Below are positions 21,233-28,357 of a stretch of 28,357 nucleotides of DNA, piece after piece. Each line of letters starts with the position of its first letter. Positions within the stretch are counted from its first letter, which is position 1. The notes beneath the pieces are model-generated. The model was not told the DNA's origin. It saw only the letters and a program-made list of their open reading frames with translations, and searched no databases. Made by a program: the position numbers and the translations under genes. The stretch is from a virus. The stretch spans positions 1 to 28,357 of IMG/VR virus record IMGVR_UViG_3300042563_003875; one strand, 5' to 3'.

Positions 21233-21843
21233 TTTTTCTGATGGCACTTTTAACTTTAACGATCAGCCAGGAAGGCGGCGAGGAAGCCCTGCGGGCCGTG
21301 AGTGCGCTCACCACCGCAGACCGCACCGCCGCGCACCAAGTGATGGCCGCGGGGGTGGAACGCCTGACGCAGGCGCACGTGATGGGCCTGCCATCCACCA
21401 AGGGATCGGCGGCCAAGCTGGGGGCCAGCGCATCAGGGTTTTACAAGAAGGCCGCAGGCTCAGTGCAGGGGAAAGGGGATGGCACGGGCGTGATGCTTTC
21501 CATGCAGCGGGCCGGGCTGAGCCGGGCCTTCCGCCCCTACGATCTGGTCCCGAAAGCTGGGCAACTGCTGACGATCCCGGTGGCGGCGGAAGCCTACGGG
21601 CGGCGGGCGGGGGAGTTTGGCGACGGGAAGTGGCGCAGGTTTTCGGAGGAGGATGTGGCGGCGGGTCTGTCTGACAAGGCGGGGCTGGTATTTGGCAGAC
21701 CGGCCCCGGAACCCGGCGGGCTTTTCCATGCGCTATTCCTCGGGGTGAAAAAAGTCCACCAGGATCAGGACCGCACCCTGCTGCCATCCGATCAGGTGTG
21801 GCTGGAGGAGATGGCAGAAGGGGCGCTGAGCCTGCTGGACTGA
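21229..21843 (+). CDS. Virion morphogenesis/head-tail joining-like protein
   Basis: The product has 204 aa. It begins ATGA-overlapped with the previous gene (21229-21232). The segment 'GLSRAFRPYDLVPKAGQLLT' followed by 'IPVAAEAYGRRAGEF', and later 'ALFLGVKKVHQDQDRTLLPS', has the pattern of Mu G-type virion morphogenesis/tail completion proteins (hydrophobic core, Y-G-x-R, then V-x-x-x-x-D). It is a small alpha/beta protein without membrane segments. Position after the minor-head gene and before the tail terminator fits a head-completion role. Confidence 0.6.
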   Translation: MIFLMALLTLTISQEGGEEALRAVSALTTADRTAAHQVMAAGVERLTQAHVMGLPSTKGSAAKLGASASGFYKKAAGSVQGKGDGTGVMLSMQRAGLSRAFRPYDLVPKAGQLLTIPVAAEAYGRRAGEFGDGKWRRFSEEDVAAGLSDKAGLVFGRPAPEPGGLFHALFLGVKKVHQDQDRTLLPSDQVWLEEMAEGALSLLD

Positions 21844-21870
21844 CACCCTTTTCCCCAAGCTGACAAATTT

Positions 21871-22338
21871 ATGAACATGGTCGAATTCCTCGAAACCCTC
21901 CGCGAGCCGGTGCGTCTGATGACGGGCCTGCCGGACGGGGCGGTGACTATCTACGCCCAGCAGGATCTGGCAGAACAGGTGGCCCATGCCTGCGCGGTCC
22001 ACCAGTGCGCGGTGCTGATCGGACTGACGGGAGCGCGGGGAAACCCGGACCGGCAGGTGCCGAACAGGACCATCACGGCGGTGCTGGAGGTGGAGGTGTG
22101 GACCCCAAAGGTGATCCTGACCACCGGCGGCGTGCAGTGCCTGACGATCTGCGAAAGCATCATGGCTGGCCTGCATGGCTACGCCGTCAGCGGGCGGCTG
22201 GTGACCACGGGATCGGCCCGGGTGCCAGCCTTCACCGCCTGGACTCTGCGCGAGGAGCGGAGCCGCGAGGGGGCAGAATACCTTGTGGGGAATCTGCAAT
22301 TCACGGTGCCGCTGGTGCCGGTGCCCCTGGTGGCGTGA
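21871..22338 (+). CDS. Tail terminator-like protein (Mu gp37/DUF1834 style)
   Basis: The product has 155 aa, alpha/beta: N-terminal helices ('MVEFLETLREPVRLMTGLPD'), then strands 'TIYAQQDLAEQVAHACAVHQ', 'AVLIGLTGARG', 'NRTITAVLEVEVWTPKVILT', and 'FTAWTLREERSREGAEYLVG' with a final strand 'NLQFTVPLVPVPLV'. This is the usual size and fold pattern of tail terminator proteins, and it is followed immediately by the tail tube candidate. The start has the A/T-rich leader AAGCTGACAAATTT. No direct motif proves the call. Confidence 0.58.
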   Translation: MNMVEFLETLREPVRLMTGLPDGAVTIYAQQDLAEQVAHACAVHQCAVLIGLTGARGNPDRQVPNRTITAVLEVEVWTPKVILTTGGVQCLTICESIMAGLHGYAVSGRLVTTGSARVPAFTAWTLREERSREGAEYLVGNLQFTVPLVPVPLVA

Positions 22339-22394
22339 GCCTGCCCAACCTTTTTTAACCGACGACAAAACCAACCCAAAAGAAAAATAACAAT

Positions 22395-22988
22395 ATGATC
22401 CGCAAATCTGGCACCCTGATGCCCCACCTCTCTGTCATGGTCGAAGGCATCACCTCCACCTTCCTCACGGGCCTGCCCACCAAAAGCTCCGACCTGATCG
22501 GGATCGATGTTGACCATGCCGACTGGGTGGCGCTGGGGGGCATCACCATTGCCAGCGACCTGCCGGTGCTGGGGAATGCCATCCAGATCATCAAGCCCAA
22601 GGCCAATGGCGGCACGCTGGAAATGACCAAGGAGATCCGGCTCGGGCCAGTGTCCCGGGTGATCACCCTGACGGCGGTGGAGTATAACAATTTCACGATC
22701 CAGTTGGCCGCGATGGCTACCCCCATCGACGAGACGGGTATCGCCGCCGGTGAGATGGTGCCTTACGTGCCCTTCAGCGGAGACACTGCCCCGATCCGTG
22801 GCTGGTTCCAAATCTGCTGGTATGATCAGGATGACGTGCTGGTGCGCCGGGAGGGACTCTGGGCTGAGCTGCGTCTGGCGCAGGCGCTGGCCAGCGGCAT
22901 GGGCGGAGCCATCGCCCCACAGTTTTCTCTGACGGTCTTCGCCGCGGAGTTCAACTTCGGGGAATTCCTCTCCCGCAGCGACGCGTGA
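22395..22988 (+). CDS. Major tail tube-like protein
   Basis: The product has 197 aa, beta-rich. It includes 'SDLIGIDVDHADWVALGGIT', 'GGTLEMTKEIRLGPVSRVIT', 'LTAVEYNNFTIQLAAMA', 'FQICWYDQDDVLVRREGLWA' and 'FSLTVFAAEFNFGEFLSR'. It lies between the terminator-like and tape-measure genes and is followed by a strong GC hairpin, as expected for an abundant structural gene. The leader before the ATG at 22395 is A-rich (AAAAGAAAAATAACAAT). The tube-protein assignment is by size, secondary structure and place; no tail sheath gene was seen next to it. Confidence 0.58.
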   Translation: MIRKSGTLMPHLSVMVEGITSTFLTGLPTKSSDLIGIDVDHADWVALGGITIASDLPVLGNAIQIIKPKANGGTLEMTKEIRLGPVSRVITLTAVEYNNFTIQLAAMATPIDETGIAAGEMVPYVPFSGDTAPIRGWFQICWYDQDDVLVRREGLWAELRLAQALASGMGGAIAPQFSLTVFAAEFNFGEFLSRSDA

Positions 22989-22994
22989 CCACCC

Positions 22995-23031
22995 GGCCGG
23001 GCCGGGGGAAACCTCCCCGGCCCCGGCCTTT
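22995..23031 (+). terminator. Strong GC hairpin after the tail tube gene
   Basis: GGCCGGGCCGGGGG (22995-23008) pairs with TCCCCGGCCCCGGCC (23014-23028) with one bulged base, a short loop, and three T residues at 23029-23031. It lies six bases after the tube-gene stop. It is probably a partial terminator that lets some transcripts continue to the tail genes. Confidence 0.68.
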
Positions 23032-23061
23032 GAATAACGAAACCCCTCCCCCTCTCTGCCC

Positions 23062-23544
23062 GTGTATCCTGGACTCCTGATTGAAAACTACCACACGGTG
23101 ACCTGCGGCCAGCCCCTGCTGCGGCCATGGGAAGCCGGGGACCTGTGGCAGGATTACTTTGTGCCGGACGCAGAGCCACGCATCAGCCGGGAGAGCAAGG
23201 CGGATGCGCCGGACTGCGCCGGGACGGTGGAGGGGGAACTCTATCACCGCGGGAACACCCGGTGGAAGATGACGATCGAACGGATGGTGTATTTCGGGGA
23301 CAACGTCTTTCCGCTGTCTCTGCCGAGTGGGTCTGGAGTGCTGCCCATTGGCACCTACGCCTCCCCGGCGGCCATGGCCCAGGCGTGGCTGGCCGCGCAC
23401 CTGAACGCCCTACCGGATGCCAACACGAGTCTGGTCTGGAATGGCACCAGCTTTCCCCGGTGCGTACTCTCCGCTGAGGGACGCACCCATGGCCCCTTCG
23501 TGGCCATGTCCTATTCCGCTGAGTGCTCCAAGGCCTCGGCCTGA
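23062..23544 (+). CDS. Hypothetical tail protein, 160 aa
   Basis: This starts at the GTG at 23062, preceded by CCCCTCCCCCTCTCTGCCC. The protein is mixed alpha/beta, with 'VPDAEPRISRESKADAPDCA', 'ELYHRGNTRWKMTIERMVYF' and 'WLAAHLNALPDANTSLVWNG', ending 'MSYSAECSKASA'. It occupies the slot where many siphophages encode the tail assembly chaperone, but no frameshift-extended second product is visible and the family is not recognised. It could be a tail accessory protein. Confidence 0.6.
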   Translation: MYPGLLIENYHTVTCGQPLLRPWEAGDLWQDYFVPDAEPRISRESKADAPDCAGTVEGELYHRGNTRWKMTIERMVYFGDNVFPLSLPSGSGVLPIGTYASPAAMAQAWLAAHLNALPDANTSLVWNGTSFPRCVLSAEGRTHGPFVAMSYSAECSKASA

Positions 23545-23573
23545 TCTGACAATCCCCCAACCCTCCCCACCCG

Positions 23574-25277
23574 ATGCCCAACGATAAAGAGCTGAATATT
23601 CACCTGCGGACCACGGCGGACGCGGCCGGGGTGGAAGCGATCAAGACCGGGGTGGAGGCCCTCAGTAAAGCGCAGCTGGAGGCGGCGGACATCATCGCCA
23701 AACGCGAGGCCTACAACGCAGAGGCCCGGGAGAAGCAGGCCAGTGCCGAGATGGACCTGATGAATAAAAACGCGGAAGGCCGCGCTGCGTTCCAGAAGGA
23801 AAACTTTGAGGCGGAGCGGGCAGGCCGGGCGCAGGCGGAGGCAGCGGAGGAGGCGCGGATCCAGACGGAGCTGGAGGGTGAGGAAAAGGTGGCCAAGGCA
23901 CAGAGCGGCAACACTGAAAAGCAGCTGAGCGATGTCAGGCGACTGGAGGCGGCGGAGTCCACCGCCCACGCGGTGCAGGCCCAGTTGGTGCTGCAAAAAC
24001 TGGCACGGCTGCGGGAGATCGCCAACCAAGCAGTGTCGTCGGCTGATGACATGGAGAAGGCCTTCGCGACGGCCTACGATGAAAACGCCACGGGCGTGGA
24101 AATCTTTGAAGACCTGTCGAAGGCGGGGGTGAGTGCGGCGGGAACGATCGCGGAAGCGTGGGCCAACGGTGGGCCGCTGGCGGCGGTGGGTGCGACCATT
24201 GTTATTTTCAAGGACGGGCTGCTGGCCCTCTTCCAGGATGCGGAGGATCTGGCGCTGGAGTTTGACGCGAAGAATTCGACCCGGCTGGAGGAGTTCCAGA
24301 AAAAGATCGACGCGGCCATGGGCGACGGGCCGAGCCTATCCACCGACCGGGAGAACACTGAGCAACGGCGGGCGCGGGAATACCGTGGGGCAGATCAGGA
24401 GGCGCTGGCGGCCAGCCGCACCGCCAGACAGGAGGGCCGCACCGATGGCCTGGACGCTGCCGACATCAAGGACCCGGCCGCACGCCAACGGCGGCAGACG
24501 GCTGATGCCCTGCAAGCCCAGAGCAAGGCCGCTGAAGCAGCCGAGCAGGAGGCCAACCGCAAGCTGGCCGCCGAGCAGAAAGCCCAGCAAAGCCTGACGG
24601 AAAACCTGGGCCGCCAACGTGAAAACCTGAGCCAACAGGGCCGGACGGCAGAGCGGACCAAGGACCAGATCCCGTTCGACGATGAGGACAAGACTTCTGA
24701 AAAGGCCCTGGCGGTGCAGCTGAAGGAAATGGAAGCGACCCGGGCGGAGATCAACCGGATCGAGGGGGAGCTGGACAAGAGCCGGGACCGGGCGGCGGAG
24801 TTATTCGACAAAGGTAAAGCCGGGCAGGAGGGGGGCGCTGCGGATGCCGCCTTCATCACCCGGAAGGGTGGGCAGGATCTGGGCAAGGTGGAGGAGAGCG
24901 AGCGGCAGAAGTGGCGGAAGGAATCGGAGGGACAGGCGGACGAGGATGCGGACCGCCGGGAGAAAGCCACGAAGGATTTTGAGCGGGTGAATAAAAGCCG
25001 CGGCGGACAGGTGGCAGACCGCGCCGGGGACTTCATGCGGAAGAACAAAAAGGGGAATGATTTTGATTCCATGGACCGGGCCTTTGACGACCTGAAGGAC
25101 GGGGCCACGGAGCAGGAGCTGGCCAAGGCCAAGCAGATCCTGCTGGAGTTCCGGGGCACGGTGCTGGCCAAGGACGCGAAGAACGCGGCGGCCCTCAGCG
25201 AGCTGTGGGCGATGGTCGCGCAGCTGGGCAAGGACGTGAAAGGCGGCGAACAACGAGCCAAAAACGAGCGGGACTAA
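23574..25277 (+). CDS. Tape measure-like protein
   Basis: The product has 567 aa, almost entirely helical and charged. Long coiled-coil stretches at about 30-150 ('LEAADIIAKREAYNAEAREK') and 260-500 ('KAAEAAEQEANRKLAAEQKA') flank one hydrophobic segment at about 190-222 ('GPLAAVGATIVIFKDGLLAL'). This layout fits a tail-length tape measure protein. The usual ruler of about 0.15 nm per residue predicts a tail near 85 nm. The ATG at 23574 has the leader CAACCCTCCCCACCCG, a match to the early-gene leader CCCTCCCCACCCTACC. It is short for a tape measure; an unknown coiled-coil tail protein is the alternative. Confidence 0.6.
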   Translation: MPNDKELNIHLRTTADAAGVEAIKTGVEALSKAQLEAADIIAKREAYNAEAREKQASAEMDLMNKNAEGRAAFQKENFEAERAGRAQAEAAEEARIQTELEGEEKVAKAQSGNTEKQLSDVRRLEAAESTAHAVQAQLVLQKLARLREIANQAVSSADDMEKAFATAYDENATGVEIFEDLSKAGVSAAGTIAEAWANGGPLAAVGATIVIFKDGLLALFQDAEDLALEFDAKNSTRLEEFQKKIDAAMGDGPSLSTDRENTEQRRAREYRGADQEALAASRTARQEGRTDGLDAADIKDPAARQRRQTADALQAQSKAAEAAEQEANRKLAAEQKAQQSLTENLGRQRENLSQQGRTAERTKDQIPFDDEDKTSEKALAVQLKEMEATRAEINRIEGELDKSRDRAAELFDKGKAGQEGGAADAAFITRKGGQDLGKVEESERQKWRKESEGQADEDADRREKATKDFERVNKSRGGQVADRAGDFMRKNKKGNDFDSMDRAFDDLKDGATEQELAKAKQILLEFRGTVLAKDAKNAAALSELWAMVAQLGKDVKGGEQRAKNERD

Positions 25278-25299
25278 TCCCTGCAAACACCTTTGAAAT

Positions 25300-27429
25300 A
25301 TGAGCAACTGGACACTGGATGGCAGCCCCTGCTGTGTGCAAAGCCTGACGCTGGGCGTGGCCCAGACGGACAGCGCCGTGGTGGAGCTGCGGGCAGGCAT
25401 GGCGGCGGTGCCCACGGAGGGCAGCTACGTGTCGCTGGCCTGCGATGGCGAGGTGATGCTCTATGGGCGGGCGAGGAGCGGCCGGACGGTGTCAGGTGGC
25501 CGGGATGCGGTGCGGGTGCAGATCGACGGGCCATGGGCTGATCTGGAGGAGACTGTCTACCAGCAAACCATGAAGGTGGTGCTGTCCGATGACGACGAGC
25601 CTGGCGGCTGGGTGCTGTCTGATATTCTCTCCCCAGAGGTGCAGCTGGGCATGACGGATGCCGGGGCGCTGCGCACCACCTTGCAGGAGATCGCGGCGAT
25701 CATTTCCTATGCGTCCGGCGCGGGGGTGCCGGTGACGGTTTCCAGCACCTTCACACCACAACAAATCCCGGTGATTTCGATGGACGGTCAGAGCTGCGCG
25801 GGATGCATCATGGCACTGCTGGATTACCACCCGGAAGTGGTGGCGCATTTCGTCTACTCAGCAGGCGCGGCGGTGCTGCATCTGACCCCGTTGGCCAGCC
25901 TGTCTGTGGTGACGGTGGCAGGGGGTGATGGAGGGGCGGATAAGGTGACCGGCGCGGCCTTTAAACAGGTGATCGACTACAAGCCGGGAGGGGTGCGGAT
26001 CGTCTATCTGCGGGTGGGTGCTTTTGGTCGGCTGGAGGCATCCACACCGGACGTTAGCGGGACCATTGGAACGCAGGGGAAAAGCCGCCGGGTGATCAAC
26101 TGGTTTGTGCATTTGGAAGGGGCAGAGCCGGGGCCGCAGCAGACCCAGCAAATCCGCACCCGAGCCATCCCGGAAAACACGGATGTGAGCGGGAAAATGA
26201 ACTTCTGGAGGGCGCACCTTCCTTGGCTGGATAACTCGGTTCTGGCGACCGGGACAGCCATCACTGAACACACCCGGACGGTGGACCCCCCCAGGGTGGA
26301 AACAGACCCCGTGGGAGAGGTGCCGGAGACGTGGAGCACGGACCCGGATGACTACCCCCGCGAGCTGGTGGACGGCACGATCCAACCATGGATGGCCAAG
26401 CTCAGCGCAGCGATCACGATCAAGGCGAAATTCGCGTGGAGCGGGGGCACTTTGACGGATGCGGTGAAGGCAATTTTTGGCCCTCTGGGCACGGAGGTGC
26501 GGGAGTATTCGGTGCAGCTGACCGGCACGGATGCCAGCACCAAAAACTACGCCACGCTGGCGGCTGGTGCGGCCATCCCTGATTTCCCGGCCGCGGGGCT
26601 GGCGGCATCATTCATGGCGGCCTTCGCGGGCGCAGTGTGGGAGGGTGGCCTGACCCTGACGGGAGAGGATCAGCCGATCATCAGGCCGGGGTCGATCCTG
26701 AATGTCACCGGCTATGCAGCAGCATGGGGCAGCATGGCAGCGGTGGTGCAGAGTGTGAGTTACGACCCTCAAGGACACTCCCTGACGGTGAGCTGCGGAC
26801 CGCCGCGGGTGATGGGTTTCGGGGACTTCTACGAGCTGCAACGGGTCTTCAAAAAGAAGAAGTATCTGAGCACCTCGGCGGCCTACGAAACGCGCACCTC
26901 AGCGCAGCCATCCGGGGGGGGGAAAGTGACGGGAGGCCAGCAGACGCCGATGCGCTCAGTGACCACTCCCGGAGGGGGTGGCGGCAGCCCTCTTGCAGGG
27001 GCCTTGCAGACCCTGCTGCGGAGGTCCGGCACAGACTGGAATATCGGCATCACGCCTGGCATTATCAGCGCAGTGGATAGCCACACGCCAACGATCGAAC
27101 CGGACGGCACAGCGATGGTGGGACTGCCCAGTTATTGGTGGGATGACACGCTGGCCGGGACGGACGTCGCGCACACCCGTTTCATCTACCTGAAGGTGCT
27201 GATCGACGACACCGACGACTACGAGCTGATCCTGACGGCGGCGGAGATCCACCTGCTGGCGGACCACCCCGCGACGGTGTTTTCTCCGGGGGCTTATCAG
27301 TATATCCACATCGGGACCGCCGCGGCGGATGGGGACGGGAACTTCACCGCAACCAGCCACATTTCCGGCAGCCTGCGGGCGCTGCGGCGTGGCGGGCCGG
27401 GGTGTCCGGTGGACGTTTACGTGCCGTAA
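25300..27429 (+). CDS. Large tail-tip/baseplate hub-like protein, 709 aa
   Basis: The N-terminal about 120 residues are beta-rich, with 'GVAQTDSAVVELRAGMAAVP' and 'EGSYVSLACDGEVMLYGRAR'. The middle part (about 150-540) has hub-like strands, including 'GGVRIVYLRVGAFGRLEAST' and 'LILTGEDQPIIRPGS'-type segments ('LTGEDQPIIRPGSILNVTGY'), with 'HSLTVSCGPPR' near 510. A Gly-rich linker (about 555-565, 'TTPGGGGGSP') separates a C-terminal domain (about 580-709, 'YWWDDTLAGTDVAHTRFIYL'). No peptidase motif is evident. Position after the tape measure and length fit a tail hub. The ATG has the leader CACCTTTGAAAT. Confidence 0.55.
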   Translation: MSNWTLDGSPCCVQSLTLGVAQTDSAVVELRAGMAAVPTEGSYVSLACDGEVMLYGRARSGRTVSGGRDAVRVQIDGPWADLEETVYQQTMKVVLSDDDEPGGWVLSDILSPEVQLGMTDAGALRTTLQEIAAIISYASGAGVPVTVSSTFTPQQIPVISMDGQSCAGCIMALLDYHPEVVAHFVYSAGAAVLHLTPLASLSVVTVAGGDGGADKVTGAAFKQVIDYKPGGVRIVYLRVGAFGRLEASTPDVSGTIGTQGKSRRVINWFVHLEGAEPGPQQTQQIRTRAIPENTDVSGKMNFWRAHLPWLDNSVLATGTAITEHTRTVDPPRVETDPVGEVPETWSTDPDDYPRELVDGTIQPWMAKLSAAITIKAKFAWSGGTLTDAVKAIFGPLGTEVREYSVQLTGTDASTKNYATLAAGAAIPDFPAAGLAASFMAAFAGAVWEGGLTLTGEDQPIIRPGSILNVTGYAAAWGSMAAVVQSVSYDPQGHSLTVSCGPPRVMGFGDFYELQRVFKKKKYLSTSAAYETRTSAQPSGGGKVTGGQQTPMRSVTTPGGGGGSPLAGALQTLLRRSGTDWNIGITPGIISAVDSHTPTIEPDGTAMVGLPSYWWDDTLAGTDVAHTRFIYLKVLIDDTDDYELILTAAEIHLLADHPATVFSPGAYQYIHIGTAAADGDGNFTATSHISGSLRALRRGGPGCPVDVYVP

Positions 27430-27444
27430 AGCCAAAGCAAAAAC

Positions 27445-28182
27445 ATGGCAGTTTCCAAGGACCCCATCGGCAAGGCAGTGGCGCTTTTTGGCGTGCAGGC
27501 GCAGTGGCCGAGATGGAAGCAAGTCCAGTTTGACAGCGCCTTTGAACGGGCCTTCACGGACAGCACCTACACAGGGCTGGATGCCTCTCCGCAATTCGGC
27601 GGCAACTACGGGGAAACCTTCGGCGAGGTGCAGACCATGGACCGCTGGACGGACCTCGGCGATGCCCTCAACCAGACCAATGCGCTGGGCCACGCCCTGG
27701 GCTTTTCCCTGCGCTGGGGAGGCGGCGGACTCTACACCCACGGTGGTGTCGCCACCCACCCGGACGAGGTGCAGGATGTGGGCCTGATCCACAGCGTGGA
27801 AGTCTCCTGCCAGTGGTATGCCGACCCCGCGATGACTACCGGCGACACCCCCCGGATCCCCGGCCTGAATCTGGAGCGCCAGCGATCCGATGGGCAGGGA
27901 ATGCTGATGCTGGGCAGTGTCGCCAGCCTGTGGTTTGGCTGGGCACCTGGCGGCGGCACCACCGGCGACTCAGAGCACACCGAGGTGGCCACCATCACCA
28001 CCATGACCCCCATCGCCTTCGACCTAAAAGACATCACCACCAGCCCATTCACCTTCTCAGCGACCAAGTCTGTGCTGACCACCTACCACCCCTCAGCCCC
28101 CGATAGCACCGGCTACCACCCCATCAGAGGTACCACCCTCTACGAGGCCACCGCCACCCTCACGGTGGAGTTTCTGGCCTGA
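27445..28182 (+). CDS. Hypothetical tail-tip protein, 245 aa
   Basis: The product is beta-rich and Gly/Trp/Thr-rich: 'GKAVALFGVQAQWPRWKQVQ', 'ALGHALGFSLRWGGGGLYTH', 'LGSVASLWFGWAPGGGTTGD', 'FSATKSVLTTYHPSAPDSTG', and a closing 'EATATLTVEFLA'. It is not recognised. It starts 15 bases after the hub-like gene, with an A-rich leader (AAAGCAAAAAC). Position suggests a tail tip or distal structural protein. The stop TGA at 28180-28182 is followed in frame by more coding-like sequence after a second stop, described separately. Confidence 0.6.
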   Translation: MAVSKDPIGKAVALFGVQAQWPRWKQVQFDSAFERAFTDSTYTGLDASPQFGGNYGETFGEVQTMDRWTDLGDALNQTNALGHALGFSLRWGGGGLYTHGGVATHPDEVQDVGLIHSVEVSCQWYADPAMTTGDTPRIPGLNLERQRSDGQGMLMLGSVASLWFGWAPGGGTTGDSEHTEVATITTMTPIAFDLKDITTSPFTFSATKSVLTTYHPSAPDSTGYHPIRGTTLYEATATLTVEFLA

Positions 28183-28183
28183 C

Positions 28184-28217
28184 CGGGCGCAACTGCCTGG
28201 TAAACGGGCGCAACTGC
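28184..28217 (+). repeat. 13-bp direct repeat with 21-bp period
   Basis: CGGGCGCAACTGC occurs at 28184-28196 and again at 28205-28217. The 21-base period keeps the reading frame, giving the peptide G-A-T-A twice with a TAA at 28201 between the copies. Confidence 0.75.
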
Positions 28218-28357
28218 GCGGCGAGTTACACTATCCGGCTCGAACGACGGCGGCACCAACTGGACGCGGCTGGATGTGCAGACAGCCCCTGGGTTTTCCG
28301 CCCAGCAATCCCGGCGCGAGTTCACCATCGCCCAGCCCGCCAAGTGGAATCTCTATC
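28204..28357 (+). CDS. Start-less partial frame resembling an F5/8 type C domain
   Basis: From 28204 the frame stays open to the window end and includes 'VTLSGSNDGGTNWTRLDVQT' followed by 'APGFSAQQSRREFTIA' and 'KWNLY'. The G-S-N-D-G-G-x-x-W-x-x-L-D motif is typical of F5/8 type C (discoidin-like) domains in tail adhesins. No ATG, GTG or TTG lies between the in-frame TAA at 28201 and this motif. It is in the same frame as the preceding gene (stop 28180-28182). Options are a non-standard start, a broken gene, or an assembly error at the 21-bp repeat. Confidence 0.45.

Noticed and set aside
5754-23593. Identical opening MPNDK at 5754 and 23574
   Set aside because: The similarity stops after five residues, the codons differ, and the proteins are otherwise unrelated; considered chance.
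1-28357. CRISPR arrays, tRNA or rRNA genes, insertion sequences, integrase or transposase
   Set aside because: No regularly spaced direct repeats, no cloverleaf-like segment, and no recombinase motifs were noticed on reading either strand; no search tool was run.

Overview
The window is a phage or prophage segment, high in GC by eye, with genes packed almost end to end. The longest gene-free stretches are about 110 bases (4792-4905 and 14871-14978). Nothing host-like was seen except possibly the secreted protein at 3131-3901. The best guess for the host is a bacterium of the Verrucomicrobia/Planctomycetes group. This rests on the style of the 3131 protein (signal peptide plus a 'TKG..YEGV.V...EPDGLRITH..G.AKV' segment), on the parallel beta-helix secreted protein ending in 'YDMGAYEF', and on the near absence of Shine-Dalgarno sequences. 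It is an inference, not a search result.

Layout. (1) 1-2573, minus strand: early genes, comprising a cut-off gene at the left edge, a small hypothetical, a winged-helix protein, a ParB-like nuclease-domain protein, a membrane-anchored hypothetical, a small hypothetical and a Cro-like HTH protein. (2) 2574-2630: divergent operator/promoter region with a perfect palindrome. (3) 2631-4385, plus strand: repressor-like HTH protein, a secreted protein overlapping it by 4 bases, and a second HTH regulator, closed by a strong bidirectional terminator at 4401-4434. A convergent excisionase-like HTH gene follows (4474-4791). (4) 4906-7766: lysis-type cassette with a membrane/coiled-coil protein, two small lipoproteins, two holin-like candidates and an M15-type endolysin, then two small unknowns. 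(5) 7772-15425: packaging and head genes of Mu type, namely small terminase, large terminase, a D12-class adenine methylase, DUF935-type portal, Mu I-type protease with an internal scaffold start, DUF2190-like decoration protein, major capsid protein and a gp36/DUF1320-like protein. (6) 15444-20215: four consecutive genes for exported or fibre/spike-like proteins, each with an N-terminal signal-peptide-like sequence. (7) 20246-28182: minor head/morphogenesis-like proteins, tail terminator, tail tube, tape measure and tail-tip genes. A start-less coding stretch resembling an F5/8 type C domain runs off the right edge.

The genes fit a temperate phage with a Mu-like head and, because no sheath gene is visible, a non-contractile (siphovirus-like) tail. 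This combination is known from transposable Pseudomonas phages such as B3 and D3112. No transposase or integrase lies in the window; it could be left of base 1 on the minus strand.

The most unusual feature is the block of signal-peptide-bearing fibre/spike proteins between head and tail genes, together with a capsid protein whose N-terminus also looks like a signal peptide. Second is the recurring G-poor, C-rich start leader (CCCCACC..ACC-ATG) in place of a Shine-Dalgarno sequence.
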